Positions 42,289-52,782 of a stretch of DNA of 64,000 nucleotides are shown here, piece by piece (position 1 is the stretch's first letter; every line of letters starts with the position of its first letter). The notes beneath the pieces are model-generated. The model ran no database searches. It was not told where the DNA came from and worked only from the letters and a program-made list of their open reading frames with translations. The DNA is taken from assembly GCA_036365145.1 (NCBI GenBank), contig JAEOAD010002279.1, positions 740,001 through 804,000 of the forward strand, given 5' to 3'. This DNA is from Orientallactaga sibirica (lineage: Eukaryota > Chordata > Mammalia > Rodentia > Dipodidae). The position numbers were made by a program, and so were the translations under genes.

Positions 42289-42570
42289 GGGCTGGAGAGA
42301 TGGCTTAGCAGTTAAGGTGTCTGCCTCCTAAGCCTAAGAATGCCGGTTCCAATCTCCAGCGGTTCTAATCTCCAGGTCCCACGTTTAGCCAGATGCAAAG
42401 TGATGCAAGCACGCAATGCTGCACTTGACTACAAGGGGGCGCACGCATCTGAATTTCACTCACAGCAGCTGAGAGGCTGCTGGTGGGCCCATTCTCTATC
42501 TGTCTCCCTGTCCCTCTCTGTCTGTCTCTCTCTGTGTCTCTCTCCAAAAATAAAAAATAAATAAATAAAG
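42289..42570 (+). mobile_element. DIP-type SINE, lineage L, duplicated B box
   Basis: Complete L copy in which a 16-bp block with the B box is tandemly repeated (GGTTCCAATCTCCAGC 42345-42360, GGTTCTAATCTCCAGG 42361-42376). No right-hand TSD directly after its tail; the partner lies after the next B1 (42764-42784). Confidence 0.96.
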
Positions 42571-42715
42571 CCGGGCATGGTGGCGCACGCCTTTAATCCC
42601 AGCACTTGGAGGCAGAGGTAGGAGGATCGCTGAGAGTTCAAGGCCACCCTGAGAATACATAGTTAATTCCAGATCAGCCTGGACCAGAGTGAGACCCTAC
42701 CTTGCAAAACCAAAA
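42571..42715 (+). mobile_element. B1 SINE, directly joined to DIP tail
   Basis: Begins GCCGGGCATGGTGGCGCACG straight after the DIP tail; ends CTTGCAAAACC then A-rich. Confidence 0.95.
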
Positions 42716-42770
42716 AAAATAATAATAATAAAATAATAATAATATAATAGTAATAATAATAATAATAAAA
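42716..42770. repeat. (AAT)n microsatellite
   Basis: Imperfect AAT repeat derived from the B1 tail. Confidence 0.95.
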
Positions 42771-42804
42771 AGTTTAAAAAAATAAAGGAAAGAAAACCAG
42801 AAAG

Positions 42805-42850
42805 AGAATTGAGCTTAGTGGTAGAGTGTTTGCCAAGCATGTTTCAGCCA
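42805..42850 (+). mobile_element. ID-like fragment
   Basis: TTGAGCTTAGTGGTAGAGTG then TTTGCCAAGCATG is the ID A-box half. Cut off before the B box. Confidence 0.6.
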
Positions 42851-42854
42851 CAAT

Positions 42855-42892
42855 CTCTCTCTGTGTCTCTCTCTCTCTGTCTCTCTCTCTTT

Positions 42893-42937
<45 letters not shown>
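42855..42937. repeat. (TC)n / (CA)n compound microsatellite
   Basis: TC-rich stretch then about 20 CA units (42896-42936). Confidence 0.95.
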
Positions 42938-42940
<3 letters not shown>

Positions 42941-42949
42941 GTCTTTTTA

Positions 42950-43240
42950 TATAAGTCTTCAGTTAGCTCAGCCAACTCTATACAAATGCTCATTTGATGG
43001 ATGGGCCATGAATGAATGAATCATACCTTCACCAGCATAATGCTAAGTCTGGACCACACATCCCTCACTCAAGTTTCACACCTGCTCCTATTAGGAATGC
43101 GACTCCCATCTGCCAATATGTCTGAAGCTCAGAGGCCTGGAGTGACTCGGTCACCATCATATCCCTTCTATGTAATGATGAGACCCCAACCTCTTGCTCA
43201 CCAGAGCTGCTACGCATGTAGAAACTTCTGAGTTACAGGC
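42950..43240 (-). mobile_element. Possible MIR
   Basis: CCATCTGCCAATATGTCTGAAG, TCAGAGGCCTGGAGTGACTC and GGTCACCATCATATCCC resemble antisense MIR; the head end is unclear. Confidence 0.45.
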
Positions 43241-44540
43241 CAGTATTTAAGTATTTAGAGGCAGGTGGGAAAGTGGGTCAAGCGTACCTGAGCTTCTAGT
43301 AGTCTGGGTGGAGGAGCGCCCTAAAGCCAGCTGATGCTTCACGCCCGACAGAAATGAAGACTTTGATGTGGCTCCAGGCCACACATCTGAAGACTGTCTC
43401 CTGGTTTTTCCTTAACCCACGGCCGTTGAGTGCTCTGTTGAGTACAGGCCACTTACAGTGCAGCTCGCAGATGACTGTTGGTTAAAATGGAAAAGTGGGA
43501 ACCCTAGAAGGTACACGCTAGCCAGAGAAATGCCGTGGAATGGCTGTTCCCAAGGTATTCATCTCAGTACATGTAAACACCTATAATTAAACCGGCTTTG
43601 GAGCCGTGCCGATTGGACAGGGCGAAAGAATCAATTCTGCAGGACTCAGATCTTGTGCTCTGTACACACCGCTGGGTACAGAGCCAAGATGTGCAGAAGA
43701 CACCAGATGCCTAGACTCAAGAACGCGATTAGCCACCTATCAGAGCGGGCGGGGGACAGTCTGATCTTAGGGACATCTGAGCTCTGGGGTGCAGAGGGGC
43801 AGAGACTGATGGATACAGTGACCTCCAGTTCCCTGAGTCTTTCCCCCAATCTCGTTCCTTGCTGGAGATTTCTATTTCCATACCACTGGATTCAGCGATC
43901 AGCCGGTAGCTTTGTGTTAAACTGCTCATTAATAGGAGCTCAAGTCAGCTGTCTTATTTATGAGACTCGAGCAGGCAGAGCCACTTTGCTCATGGAGAAA
44001 AAAAATAAGTTGGGATCAAGCTGCATCTTCTCTATGAATATGTGAGGCGTTGCTGTCAGACGCTTGCATAAGCCAACACTGTGTGTCTTCCCATGAATCA
44101 CTGAAATGACCCGGACCTTCAGCCTGCGTTGATTGTAGCTAATGTGTGCCATATAATCTCATATGTTCAGAATGTCTTGTGAACTAAGCACGCCATCAAG
44201 ATACAGTCTTAATTAACATTTGCTTTTTAGATAATGTACGCAATTTATTTTGGCAAGAGTTCATTGAATGTAAAATCTACATAATTAAGATACTAAACCT
44301 GCAATATATTTTTTTTCTTTGCAGCATTTTTTTTGCTAAGTGACACAAATTCAGCAACATTTATTACCCAGCAGATAGCTGCAATGGGCAATCACAATTT
44401 CATAGTTTCTTCTTTTTTTTTTTAAAAAAAAAAGATTGTTTCTTTAACCAAAAGTTATAAGATCGTATAGCTGACTTTGTTCATTTTTTTGTAGATTCAG
44501 TATGATGAGGACATTTTCTAGTTTTATTTTACATTAAAAT
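43241..44540. other. Longest repeat-poor unique stretch; conserved-looking block 44041-44330
   Basis: No SINE in 1.3 kb, unusual for this window. 44041-44330 is AT-rich with ATTA/TAAT cores (TCTTAATTAACATTTGC, CATAATTAAGATAC). Frames 43653-44045 plus and 43646-43849 minus overlap and have no domain. Confidence 0.4.
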
Positions 44541-44547
44541 AAATAAA

Positions 44548-44637
44548 AGGAGCTGGCTCTGCAAGCATATGCTTGTGATTGGCACACACAAGAGGCTGAG
44601 GCAAGGGGATCTCAAGGTTCTGGGACAGCTTGAGCTA
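44548..44637 (+). mobile_element. Proto-B1-like fragment
   Basis: TGCTTGTGATTGGCACACAC, GAGGCTGAGGCAAGGGGATC, GGGACAGCTTGAGCTATGTA. Old. Confidence 0.5.
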
Positions 44638-44643
44638 TGTATA

Positions 44644-44690
<47 letters not shown>

Positions 44691-44728
44691 ATAAATGTAT
44701 ATATATATATACATACATACATATATTA
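44636..44728. repeat. (TATATG)n / (TA)n microsatellite
   Basis: TATATG/TATGTA hexamer repeats passing into (TA)n and (CATA)n. It produces a short Tyr-Ile reading frame by chance. Confidence 0.95.
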
Positions 44729-44811
44729 CTTAAAGTAAAGTAAAACAAAACAAAGAAAGCAGACTCATGATCCTTCCGCATGGAAACCATCTGTAAAACT
44801 ACAGTATTTTA

Positions 44812-45055
44812 AAATATTTTATTTTTATTTATTTATTTATTTGAGAGAGAAAGATACAGAAATAGGCACAGAGAGAGAGAGAGAGAGGGAGGGAGAGAAT
44901 GGGCATGCCAGGGCCTCTAGCCACTGCAAACGAACTCCAGATGCATGTGCCCCCTTATGCATCTGGCTTACATGGGTCCTGGAGAATCGAGCCTCGAACC
45001 GGGATCCTTAGGCTTCACAGGCAAGCGTTTAACCACTAAGCCATCTCTCCAGCCC
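44812..45055 (-). mobile_element. DIP-type SINE, lineage S2
   Basis: Reverse copy with GAATCGAGCCTCGAACCGGG (S2). Perfect 16-bp TSD AAACTACAGTATTTTA at 44796-44811 and 45056-45071. Confidence 0.97.
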
Positions 45056-45071
45056 AAACTACAGTATTTTA

Positions 45072-46117
45072 GAATTCAGTATTATTGTGTGATTTTAGGC
45101 ACTTACTTCCCAAAGATTTTCAATGGCCATGCAGCTATGAGTCACGGTCAAGTGGGAGTGGACATTGTGGAAGAGGCCTTTAAGGTCTGGAAGGTAACTC
45201 TTTGCTCTGACAATGACCACTGACTGATTCACCGAGTGTGAATGTCACTCACCTAAATTCACACTGCAGACGGGAGTGAGAAGCATACCAGGAGCCCAAG
45301 GTGGAGTCTCTCCTATAGCCTTGTTTACTTTACAGAAACACCTGACCTTGGCCCCCTTGGTGCCTTTTTCAGGAAATGTTTTCCGAAACTTGGATATGCC
45401 TCTGAATTGTGCAAAACAGCCATGTTTAGGGCAGAAAGAGGAAGCAGACTTGGATGTAAAAGCACTTCCCACAATGAAGATGTGGTACAGTAGCTGGATC
45501 CCAATTGCTTTGTTCTCTCTCCTAATTCCTCTAATTGGGTCACAGGGCTAATGATTTGGCTAGAGGAATCAGAACCATCTGCCTCCGCAGTGCAGCCAGC
45601 CAGGGCCCCAGAGCCAGAGAGCTATTGCTGCTAGCAACCCAGAGCCTCTGCCGAGGGACGTTCCAGCCAGGCAGGAGTGAAATTTGGGCGGCAGGATGAA
45701 CCTGGTATCTGGGGCCATTTTCTAGATCTTCCCTCCACCCTTTCTTATCTGCTCGGCTTCTGGGATGCTGAATTCTTCCCTGAAAGTTCTTGGACAAGGG
45801 GTCTTTCCCAGGACTCCACTGTGTCAGTAATTTGCAGGAGGAGAGGAGAGCTGGCTGCCCGGCTGCGGTGGGAGGGGACCACGTCTAGTCCTTTCCTCCT
45901 TCCTCCGCTCCCTTCTCTCGTCTGTTAGGCAAGGAGTCTCCTGGCCCACTTGTCCAGCACGCTGTCAGTGGCATCCTGTCGGGTAATGGGTTTAGCTGAT
46001 GTATGGGCATAGGATGAGTGACCCTGATCAGATGCTAGAGTCATCGGAGAAGAGACTCAAAAATATGCTCCTGCAGGAGAAAGTTTCCAGGGAATCTATT
46101 TCTTAGACAACTCTTTT
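45072..46117. other. Unique sequence, no gene recognised
   Basis: About 1 kb with no repeat. Frames 45276-45551, 45677-45928 plus and 45540-45797 minus have no domain and no joining splice pattern. Confidence 0.4.
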
Positions 46118-46133
46118 AAAGAAAAGAGACAAT

Positions 46134-46345
46134 GTGAGCTGGAGAGATGGCTTAGCGGTTAAGGCATTTGCCTGCAAAGCCAAAGGATCCTGGTTCGATT
46201 CTTCAGGACCCACGTAAGCCAGATGCACAAGGGGGCGCACACATCTGGAGTTCGTTTGCAGTGGCTGGAGGCCCTGGCATGCCCATTCTCTCTCTCTCTC
46301 TCTCTGCCTCTTTATCTCCCTCAAGTAAATAAATAAAATATATTT
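46134..46345 (+). mobile_element. DIP-type SINE, lineage S
   Basis: Complete copy; TSD AAAGAAAAGAGA at 46118-46129 and about 46347-46358. Confidence 0.95.
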
Positions 46346-46509
46346 AAAAGAAAAGAGATGATGGCATTGTAATCTGGGAGCTACATACTAATGCAAAAGG
46401 AATAGGGGTTCACATTCCCCCCAGGCTAGCTTCTTTCTCCTGGTACTGCCTCCAATAGCTAGGACCTGGGGCAAGGGACTGGTTTCTCTTATTTGACTCT
46501 AAGCCCCTC

Positions 46510-46585
46510 TAATGGAGCTGGAAAGGGCATCCACCTCATAGGGCTGTAAGAGATTGAAATGTGCTAATGCATAAATAGTCACTTG
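46510..46585 (+). mobile_element. MIR fragment
   Basis: CACCTCATAGGGCTGTAAGAG, TTGAAATGTGCTAATGCATA match the MIR 'cctcatagggttgttgtgaggattaaatgagttaatacat' segment. Confidence 0.6.
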
Positions 46586-46674
46586 TCACTTAAGGATGGG
46601 TTACAGTCTCAGAAACGAGACTTGCATCCCCTTAGTTTCAGTTACACCCCGAGTCACACACGATATCATAGACT

Positions 46675-46759
46675 CCGAGCTCCAGCACTGCAGGAGTTGA
46701 ACATGGGTCCTTAGGCTTCACAGGACAGCGCCTTAACCGCTAAGCCATCTCTCTGGCCC
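46675..46759 (-). mobile_element. DIP-type SINE, head fragment only
   Basis: AGTTGAACATGGGTCCTTAGG, CGCCTTAACCGCTAAGCC, ATCTCTCTGGCCCC; core and tail are absent. Confidence 0.85.
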
Positions 46760-47096
46760 CTGGAACAGCTTTTAATAGACTCTGATTGCTTCTTGGTAGA
46801 ACTCTTTCCCCCAGCTTCTCTTAGAAGAAGAGAAGAGGTGATTCCTGTGCTTGGTGTACCCTCCCTAGAAATATCCCATGCCTTACAGCCTCATAAGTCT
46901 CGAAAGTCTCATAAGAATCTCAAGATGTGCCATAAAGTCCCAATAATATGGACCCAGAAGATAAAATAATGCAGAGCAGTTGTGGTTTTTTGCATATGGC
47001 ATAGTTAAGTACACGTGGATGTCAGGTTTTATCTTTAGTTTCTTAAAGATCATGTGGCCTAATACTCATTAGCTTGCCAAATATACACATATATTA
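46760..47096. other. Unique sequence, no gene recognised
   Basis: No repeat or coding signature. Confidence 0.4.
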
Positions 47097-47110
47097 TGTC
47101 CTTATATATT

Positions 47111-47286
47111 TTTTAAATTTTTTTTTTTTTTTTTTTTTTTTTTTGGTTTTGCGAGGTAGGGTCTCACTCTGGTCCAGGCTGACCTGGAATTAACTATGTA
47201 GTCTCAGGGTGGCCTCGAACTCTTGACGATCCTCCTACCTCTGCCTCCCGAGTGCTGGGATTAAAGGCGTGCGCCACCACGCCCGG
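47111..47286 (-). mobile_element. B1 SINE nested in DIP tail
   Basis: Reverse B1 with T-rich tail complement (TAAATTTTT on both sides), inside the T-rich tail complement of the next DIP. Confidence 0.95.
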
Positions 47287-47547
47287 TAAATTTTTAAAAA
47301 TATTTTATTTTTATTTTGGAGAGAGACACAGAGAGATAGGGACAGGAAGACAGATAGAGATGGGTGCGCCAGCAGCCTCTCAGCCACTGCAAACGAAATC
47401 CAGATGCGTGAGCCCCCTTGTGGTCAAGTGCGGCATTGCGCCCTTGCGTCACTTTGCACCTGGCTAAACATGGGACCTGGAGATTTAAACTGATGTTCTT
47501 AGGCTTAGCGGGCAGGCGCCCTAACCGCTAAGCCATCTCTCCAGCCC
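47287..47547 (-). mobile_element. DIP-type SINE, lineage L
   Basis: Reverse copy; TSD TGTCCTTATAT at 47097-47107 and 47548-47558 spans both it and the nested B1. Confidence 0.96.
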
Positions 47548-47559
47548 TGTCCTTATATT

Positions 47560-47777
47560 TTTAATAATTTTTATTTATTTACTTGAGAGGGAGGAAAAGG
47601 CAGACCCACAGAGCCTGAGTTATGGGCGTGCCAGGGCTCCCTGTCAACCAATGTAAACAAACTCCAGATGCATGCACCCTTTGTGCATCTGGCTTTATGT
47701 GGGTGCTGGGGAATCGGACCTGGGCCATCAGGCATTGTAAGCAAGTGCCTTTGACTGATGAGCCACCGCTCTAACCC
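47560..47777 (-). mobile_element. DIP-type SINE, diverged lineage D
   Basis: Reverse copy with CCATCAGGCATTGTAAGC and AAGTGCCTTTGACTGATGAG, a version seen also at 53013. Older than its neighbours. Confidence 0.85.
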
Positions 47778-47844
47778 AATATATTCTTATTTTGATATGT
47801 ATGTTGCCCAAGAAAAATGTCTACTGCCAGTGTACACACACGTC

Positions 47845-47900
47845 TCTTCATGTATTCATTCAGCAAATATTTATCAAGCATTACGAGGAGCATAGAACTG
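47845..47900 (-). mobile_element. L2-like fragment
   Basis: ATGTATTCATTCAGCAAATA then TTTATCAAGCATTACGAGG is the antisense L2/MIR-type end. Confidence 0.45.
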
Positions 47901-48087
47901 GAGAACAAGAAGAGGTTTGGGTCACGTCCTGCTGGAACCTCCACCTGCCAAGAAGATCCTGGGTCCTGACATAATAAGGCCCACCTTCCTCCTGGGTGCC
48001 CTCCCTCCCTGTCTTCACCTGCATTCTGTGACCCACCAATACAATCACTCTAATCACAGGCCTCCATAGCTTTCTCTCTCTCTTTCT

Positions 48088-48319
48088 CTCTTTTTTTTTT
48101 TTTTTTTGAGAGAGAGAGGGACAGATAGAGAATGGGCGCACCAGCAGGCTCTCAGCTGCTGTGAACGAACTCCAGACGCGTGCGCCCCCTTGTGGGCAAG
48201 TGCAGCATTGCACCTTGGGTCACTTTTTGTATCTGGATAAACGTGGGACCTGGAGAATCAAACGGGCGTTCTTAGGCTTTGCAGGCAGACACCTTCACTG
48301 CTAAGCCATCTCGCCAACC
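48088..48319 (-). mobile_element. DIP-type SINE, lineage L
   Basis: Reverse L copy with TC-rich and poly(T) tail complement. Confidence 0.93.
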
Positions 48320-48519
48320 CTCTTTTTCCATCTTGTTGTGCTGGCAAGACCATCATTCTGGGGACCTAGCTCTGCCTTTCTCCCTGGCATCGGAATAGCT
48401 GTATACGGTGGGACCAGAGCCTATGAGCAGTGACTTGTCAGATCCCATCACCACAAATCTCTAGCTCAGTGAGCAAGGCAGGTTCATTAGAGCTCAGCCA
48501 CTTTGCCTGAGCTGTGTGA

Positions 48520-48905
48520 CCATTCTGCTGCTGGGTTCTAGCTGCGAGACCATGCACAAGCTGCTTAACCTCTCTGTGCCTTTTAATATTTTTATATTTT
48601 ATTCATTTATTTATTTGAGAGAGAGAAAGAGGGAGTAAAAAAGAGAGAAAGAGAGAGAATGGGCATGCCAGGCCCTCCAGCCATAGCAAACCAGCTCCAG
48701 ATGCACATGCCCCTTTGTGCATCTGGCTTACGTGGGTCCTGGAGAATGGAACCAGGATCCTTTGGCTTTGCAGGCAAATGCCTTAACCACTAAGCCATTT
48801 CTCCAGCCCACTGTGCCTTTTAATCTAGATATAGATTAAGGATGATAACCATTATGCCATGGGATGTTCTTAAGGATGAAATAATTCCTCGAAAGATCTA
48901 AAGTA
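48520..48905 (+). mobile_element. MIR split by DIP
   Basis: Left GGTTCTAGCTGCGAGACCATG and GCTTAACCTCTCTGTGCC; right AGGATGATAACCATTATGCC and GTTCTTAAGGATGAAATAATTC. Order matches the MIR plus strand on both sides of the SINE. Confidence 0.7.
48587..48809 (-). mobile_element. DIP-type SINE, lineage S, inside MIR
   Basis: Reverse copy; TSD CTGTGCCTTTTAAT at 48573-48586 and 48811-48824. Confidence 0.96.
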
Positions 48906-48908
48906 TCT

Positions 48909-49047
48909 GGCCTCTAGTCACTACAAATGAACTCCAGACTCATGTGCCACCATGTACCTCTGGTTTACATGGGACATGGGGAATCAAACCTGGGTCCTTA
49001 GGCATTGCAGGCATGTGCCTTAACCACTAAGCCATCTCTCCAGCCCT
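48909..49047 (-). mobile_element. DIP-type SINE, lineage S/D, tail absent
   Basis: Core to head present (TAGTCACTACAAATGAACTC through CCATCTCTCCAGCCC); GA tract and tail complement absent. Confidence 0.9.
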
Positions 49048-49455
49048 GTGATGACCAGTCTTGTGACTAGTTGGAATACTGGTGCTAAGAAGAAAGGAGG
49101 ATGGTATGTTTGGGGGCAATGACAGAATTTTAGCCTTATATGTTGTGGCTCATGAATGAACCCTCCCCTGGATCCTCTCACCAGACTGCCCAGGAGTCCG
49201 AGCCCCAATCTTGGACACATGAGTTTGATTAGCCTCTCAGACACCAGCCTCTCTGATCTCATCTCCTGCACTGGCTCTTGTCTCCCCATGTACTTCTTCT
49301 CTTCCTCAGTGTGTGAGCCCCAGTTGAATCTTGTCCAGCTCTGCTATTCACCTGCTAGTGAATAGCTAGGCCTGCTGGCGATGTGAGCAGCACTTCGTGA
49401 ATCCATTTTCCTTCCCTGGACCTCAGACTCGTCTCTGTACATCAAATGTCCAATG
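49048..49455. other. Unique sequence, no gene recognised
   Basis: No repeat recognised; CT-rich. Short frames only. Confidence 0.4.
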
Positions 49456-49457
49456 CA

Positions 49458-49665
49458 GGGAGCTGGAGAGATTGCGTAGTGGTCAACAACACTTACTTGC
49501 AGAGCCTGCTGGGCTGGGTACAATTTCCCAGCACCATGTAAAGCCAGATGCAAAACAAACAAACAAACAAAAAAAAAAAACATGCCTCTGGCATTCACTT
49601 GTAGTAGCAACACACACACACACATACACACACACACACTAAGTAAATAAATAATTCAAATTGTC
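49458..49665 (+). mobile_element. B2-superfamily SINE, diverged lineage D
   Basis: GGAGCTGGAGAGATTGCGTAG, GCCTGCTGGGCTGGGTACAA, TGTAAAGCCAGATGC; contains (AAAC)n, and (CA)n replaces the CT tract. An older relative of the abundant DIP copies. Confidence 0.8.
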
Positions 49666-49935
49666 ATCTCAGAATATACACTGTTTAAGTCTCTCTGGAT
49701 TGCCACTCAAATGTGTCCCTCCCCATTCTGTCTTCTCTCAGTGTACGGACCCAGTGCCAGTCTTCCTGAAGGCAGCCAGCCTTATACCTCTCAGCCACAT
49801 TGGTGTCTCCCTCACAGTCCCCAGATCTTCTCATCTCTGTCCTCCCAGCAACTAGCACCACCCTGGTCCACACCAGCAACCTCCGTGCCTAACCACTGAG
49901 CCTCACTCCCAGACAGCCTCCCTGTTCCTCGTAAA
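49666..49935. other. Unique sequence, no gene recognised
   Basis: Overlapping frames 49661-49855, 49711-49899 plus and 49685-49879 minus have no domain. Confidence 0.4.
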
Positions 49936-49937
49936 CA

Positions 49938-50205
49938 GAGCAGAGGATTTGTGCTGGGTCTGTGCACCCAGCACTGCCTGGGTTTGAATCTCAGCTCGAA
50001 CGTGTCCTAGCTGAATGATGGGACTAGCTGTCACTTCTCCTTTTCTTCATCTCCAACCTGGGAATAATAATAATAATAATACCCGGTCTACATAGTTCTT
50101 GAGGACATTAAGTGAACTAATAGATGTGGGCACTCAGAGCAGTGCCTGGCACGTAATAAGCACAATCAATAAACGTTAGCTCTTATCATTAGCTACCATT
50201 ACTGT
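49938..50205 (+). mobile_element. MIR, near full length
   Basis: The best MIR in the window: CTGCCTGGGTTTGAATCTCAG, CTTCATCTCCAACCTGGG, AATAATAATAATAATACCC, GAGGACATTAAGTGAACTAA, AGCAGTGCCTGGCACGTAAT and AGCACAATCAATAAACG in order. Confidence 0.88.
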
Positions 50206-50209
50206 ACAT

Positions 50210-50725
50210 TTTTCATCAAGCAGCCAGAATGATCGGTTAAGAACACAAATTAAACGCTATCTTTCCTCTACTCATAACTCTGCAGAGATGTTACATTTTG
50301 GTTCCAGTGAAATCCTAACACATCATCAAGGCCAGAGGTCCTACGTTACCTCACTTGGCACCTCCTCTCTGTGCCAAGCTCTTTCCCATCCCTCATGAAA
50401 GGAAGCCACCCTGGCTTTTATTGGGGCGCATTAGCATTCCACACTCTGCTCTCTTTGGGGCTCTGGTTCTTCCCTCTGCCTGGGATGCTCTGACAAGATG
50501 ATGAGCCTCTTGGGATGCCCCCAGCTTTTCCCTCAGTGTTGTTATTATGTCTTCTTTCAAAGACCCTCCCTGATCATGAATTTGGAGGACTTCCTCTGTG
50601 CTTGGTACTCCCTTTCTTTATTTACTGGGGCATGGATCACAGTTTCACATACATTGTCTGTCTGTCTGTTTGATGTGCAGTCTGTCTTTGCTAGAATATG
50701 CATGAGCTCTGAACTCACTCACCTG
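50210..50725 (+). mobile_element. L2-like LINE 3' region
   Basis: GGTTCTTCCCTCTGCCTGGG, TCTTTCAAAGACCCTCCCTG, ATTGTCTGTCTGTCTGTTTG and ATGCATGAGCTC follow the L2 end ('ccttctgcctggaa...ccttccctgacc...tgtctgttt...agctcc'). Frame 50498-50776 shows no reverse-transcriptase motif. Confidence 0.65.
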
Positions 50726-51430
50726 CAACGTCACAGCCCCCAGATCCGAGGCGGGAGTGCACGAGTCAGCTGTTAATGAAAGAGATGATAGGGAGCCCCC
50801 AGGCAAAGCTCTGAAGGATGAGAACCCGTTTTTCTGGACACTGAAGGAAAGGCAAGGGCTTGAAGGTTTGAACCCAGCATCAGCAAATGTGAGCACGTAG
50901 GGAACAAGCGGTACAAGCCTAGCTGTTAGAAGGGTGCGCCTCGGACCACCTCAGCCTCATCCAGGGGCTTCCTGGGCAATTCAGGACCTTGGGCCCTAGC
51001 TCCGATTCACTGGCTTTGCATTTTAATAAGGTTCCCAGCTGAGTCTTTTGAGAAATAACTTTCTTAGTTAGTGTACATGATAACTAGGAATAAGTCTACA
51101 CCAGGACATAATTGCAGTTGTATGTAACAGACCCCCCCCCAAAGAGTGGCCCTGTGGCATCAGATGACATCATTGGTATCTCCTGTGAGCGGGTGAGTTT
51201 GTGTGGGGTTGCCAGGGGCTCAGCCCATTGCTGTCATCCACAAAGGTCAAATTTCCAGCCGTGTCCTTGGATGACGATGTTCTGTTATTTTGAGCTGCCA
51301 CTCTGCTTTGTTGACACACAGTCACGTCGCACTAGCTTGTGAGCGCACACTGCCAGCTGGGAGCTGGGGACCCAGCAAGGAAGGGGCTAAGTGTGGTGGA
51401 AACAAGCCTGGCAGCAGGCAGTTATCCATC
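50726..51430. other. Unique sequence, no gene recognised
   Basis: No repeat or coding signature recognised in about 700 bp. Confidence 0.4.
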
Positions 51431-51435
51431 TGCAG

Positions 51436-51715
51436 TGGTTTAACTGTGTGGCCCCATAGACTTGGGCTTGAATCTTGACTCTCCAGTGGGCGGAGCCCTA
51501 CTGGGGAAGAGGTATGTCAATGCGGGTGGATCTTGGAGTCTAGTTCTAAGGGGTGTAGAGAATAGTTTTGGACTCTGGTGGGTCATGCTTTTTCATGTTC
51601 ACTGGCTGTTTGATGGCACATCCCTGGAATTTGTAAGTCTGGAATAGACCCTTCACTCCCATAAGCTGTGTCTGGTTGGATGCTTGTCTCAACAAAGAAG
51701 AGCTGACTGCAGCGC
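51436..51715 (+). mobile_element. Unclassified retroelement-like repeat
   Basis: AGTGGTTTAACTGTGTGGCC, CTCCAGTGGGCGGAGCC, GTCTCAACAAAGAAGAGC. The start resembles the 'tggtttgaat...ggcccccatag' beginnings of rodent LTR-type repeats. Ends uncertain. Confidence 0.35.
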
Positions 51716-52088
51716 CATTACTGAGACTTGTCAGGCTACAAGAGTGTGGGGACAGAAGACCAGAAAGTAAAGTGGGAGGGTCAGACATCAGGTCTTCCCG
51801 AGAGAGTTTGGGAGGGTCACAGAGACTTTGTCTCCCTCCTAAGAGACACTCAATTGGAACATAAAAAGATGATGACATCAAAATAAAAGAGAGACTGATT
51901 GAGGGCTGGAGAGATGGCTTAGTGGTTAAGGTGCCTGCCTGAGAAGCCTAAGAATGCCAGTTCGATTCTCAAGGTCTCATGTTTAGTCAGACGCAAAAGT
52001 GATGCAAGTGCGCAATGTCGCACATGCCCACAAGGGAGCGCACGCATCTGGGGTTCGTTCACAGCGGCTGAGAGGCTGCTGGCACACC

Positions 52089-52132
<44 letters not shown>

Positions 52133-52258
52133 CTCTCAAAAAAAAAAAAACTTAGAGGGGGAAGGAGTATGATGGAAAGTGGAGTTGTGAAGGGAAAGGG
52201 TGGAATGAATTACCATGGTTTACTGTCTATAATTATGGAAGTTGTCAATAAAAAACTA
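51716..52258 (+). mobile_element. L1-like 3' end, split by a DIP
   Basis: GACATCAAAATAAAAGAGAG and ACTGATTG before the SINE; GGAGTATGATGGAAAGTGG, GAATTACCATGG, AATTATGGAAGTTGTCAATA after it. This is the layout of rodent L1 3'-UTR ends. Confidence 0.6.
51903..52152 (+). mobile_element. DIP-type SINE, lineage L, long CT tract
   Basis: Complete copy with about 19 TC units and A13 tail, inserted in the L1-like end. Confidence 0.95.
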
Positions 52259-52265
52259 CAAATAG

Positions 52266-52425
52266 TGCTGGGCATGGTGGCGCACACCTTTAATCCCAGC
52301 ATTTGGGAGGCAGAGGTAGAAGGATTGCCATGAGTTTGTGACCACCCTGAGATTACATAGCAAATTCCAGGTCAGCCTGGGCTAGAGTGAAACCCTACCT
52401 CAAAAAACTGAAAAATAGAAAAAAC
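52266..52425 (+). mobile_element. B1 SINE
   Basis: GCTGGGCATGGTGGCGCACA to CTACCTCAAAAAACTG, followed by a long A-rich tail to about 52495. Confidence 0.95.
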
Positions 52426-52746
52426 AAAAAAAACAAAACAAAACAAAAAACCTACTAATAAAATAATCAAATAAAAAAAAAAAAAGAAGAAGAAGAATGA
52501 CAGAAAAATTGTCACAACACTTTGCAAAATAGTGCAGAGGCATCTGCTTGCATAATGCCAGCTACTGGAGGGGAGCTCATTATACAAGGAAAACTGTGCA
52601 GTTTTTAAGCAGTGGCAGAATTAGGAAACTACTCTTTTGCCACCTCTCTTCATAGAATTGATCAGCCACATTATCCCCAGATGCTACTAGCCTTGCAAAG
52701 GAAGTTAGGAAAGGGATATTCATTTGGCCTCAGATATAGCCAATGT

Positions 52747-52747
<1 letters not shown>

Positions 52748-52782
<35 letters not shown>

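Noticed and set aside
43653..44045. 130-codon plus-strand frame as an exon
   Set aside because: The overlapping minus frame is equally open, there are no plausible splice sites, and no domain is visible.
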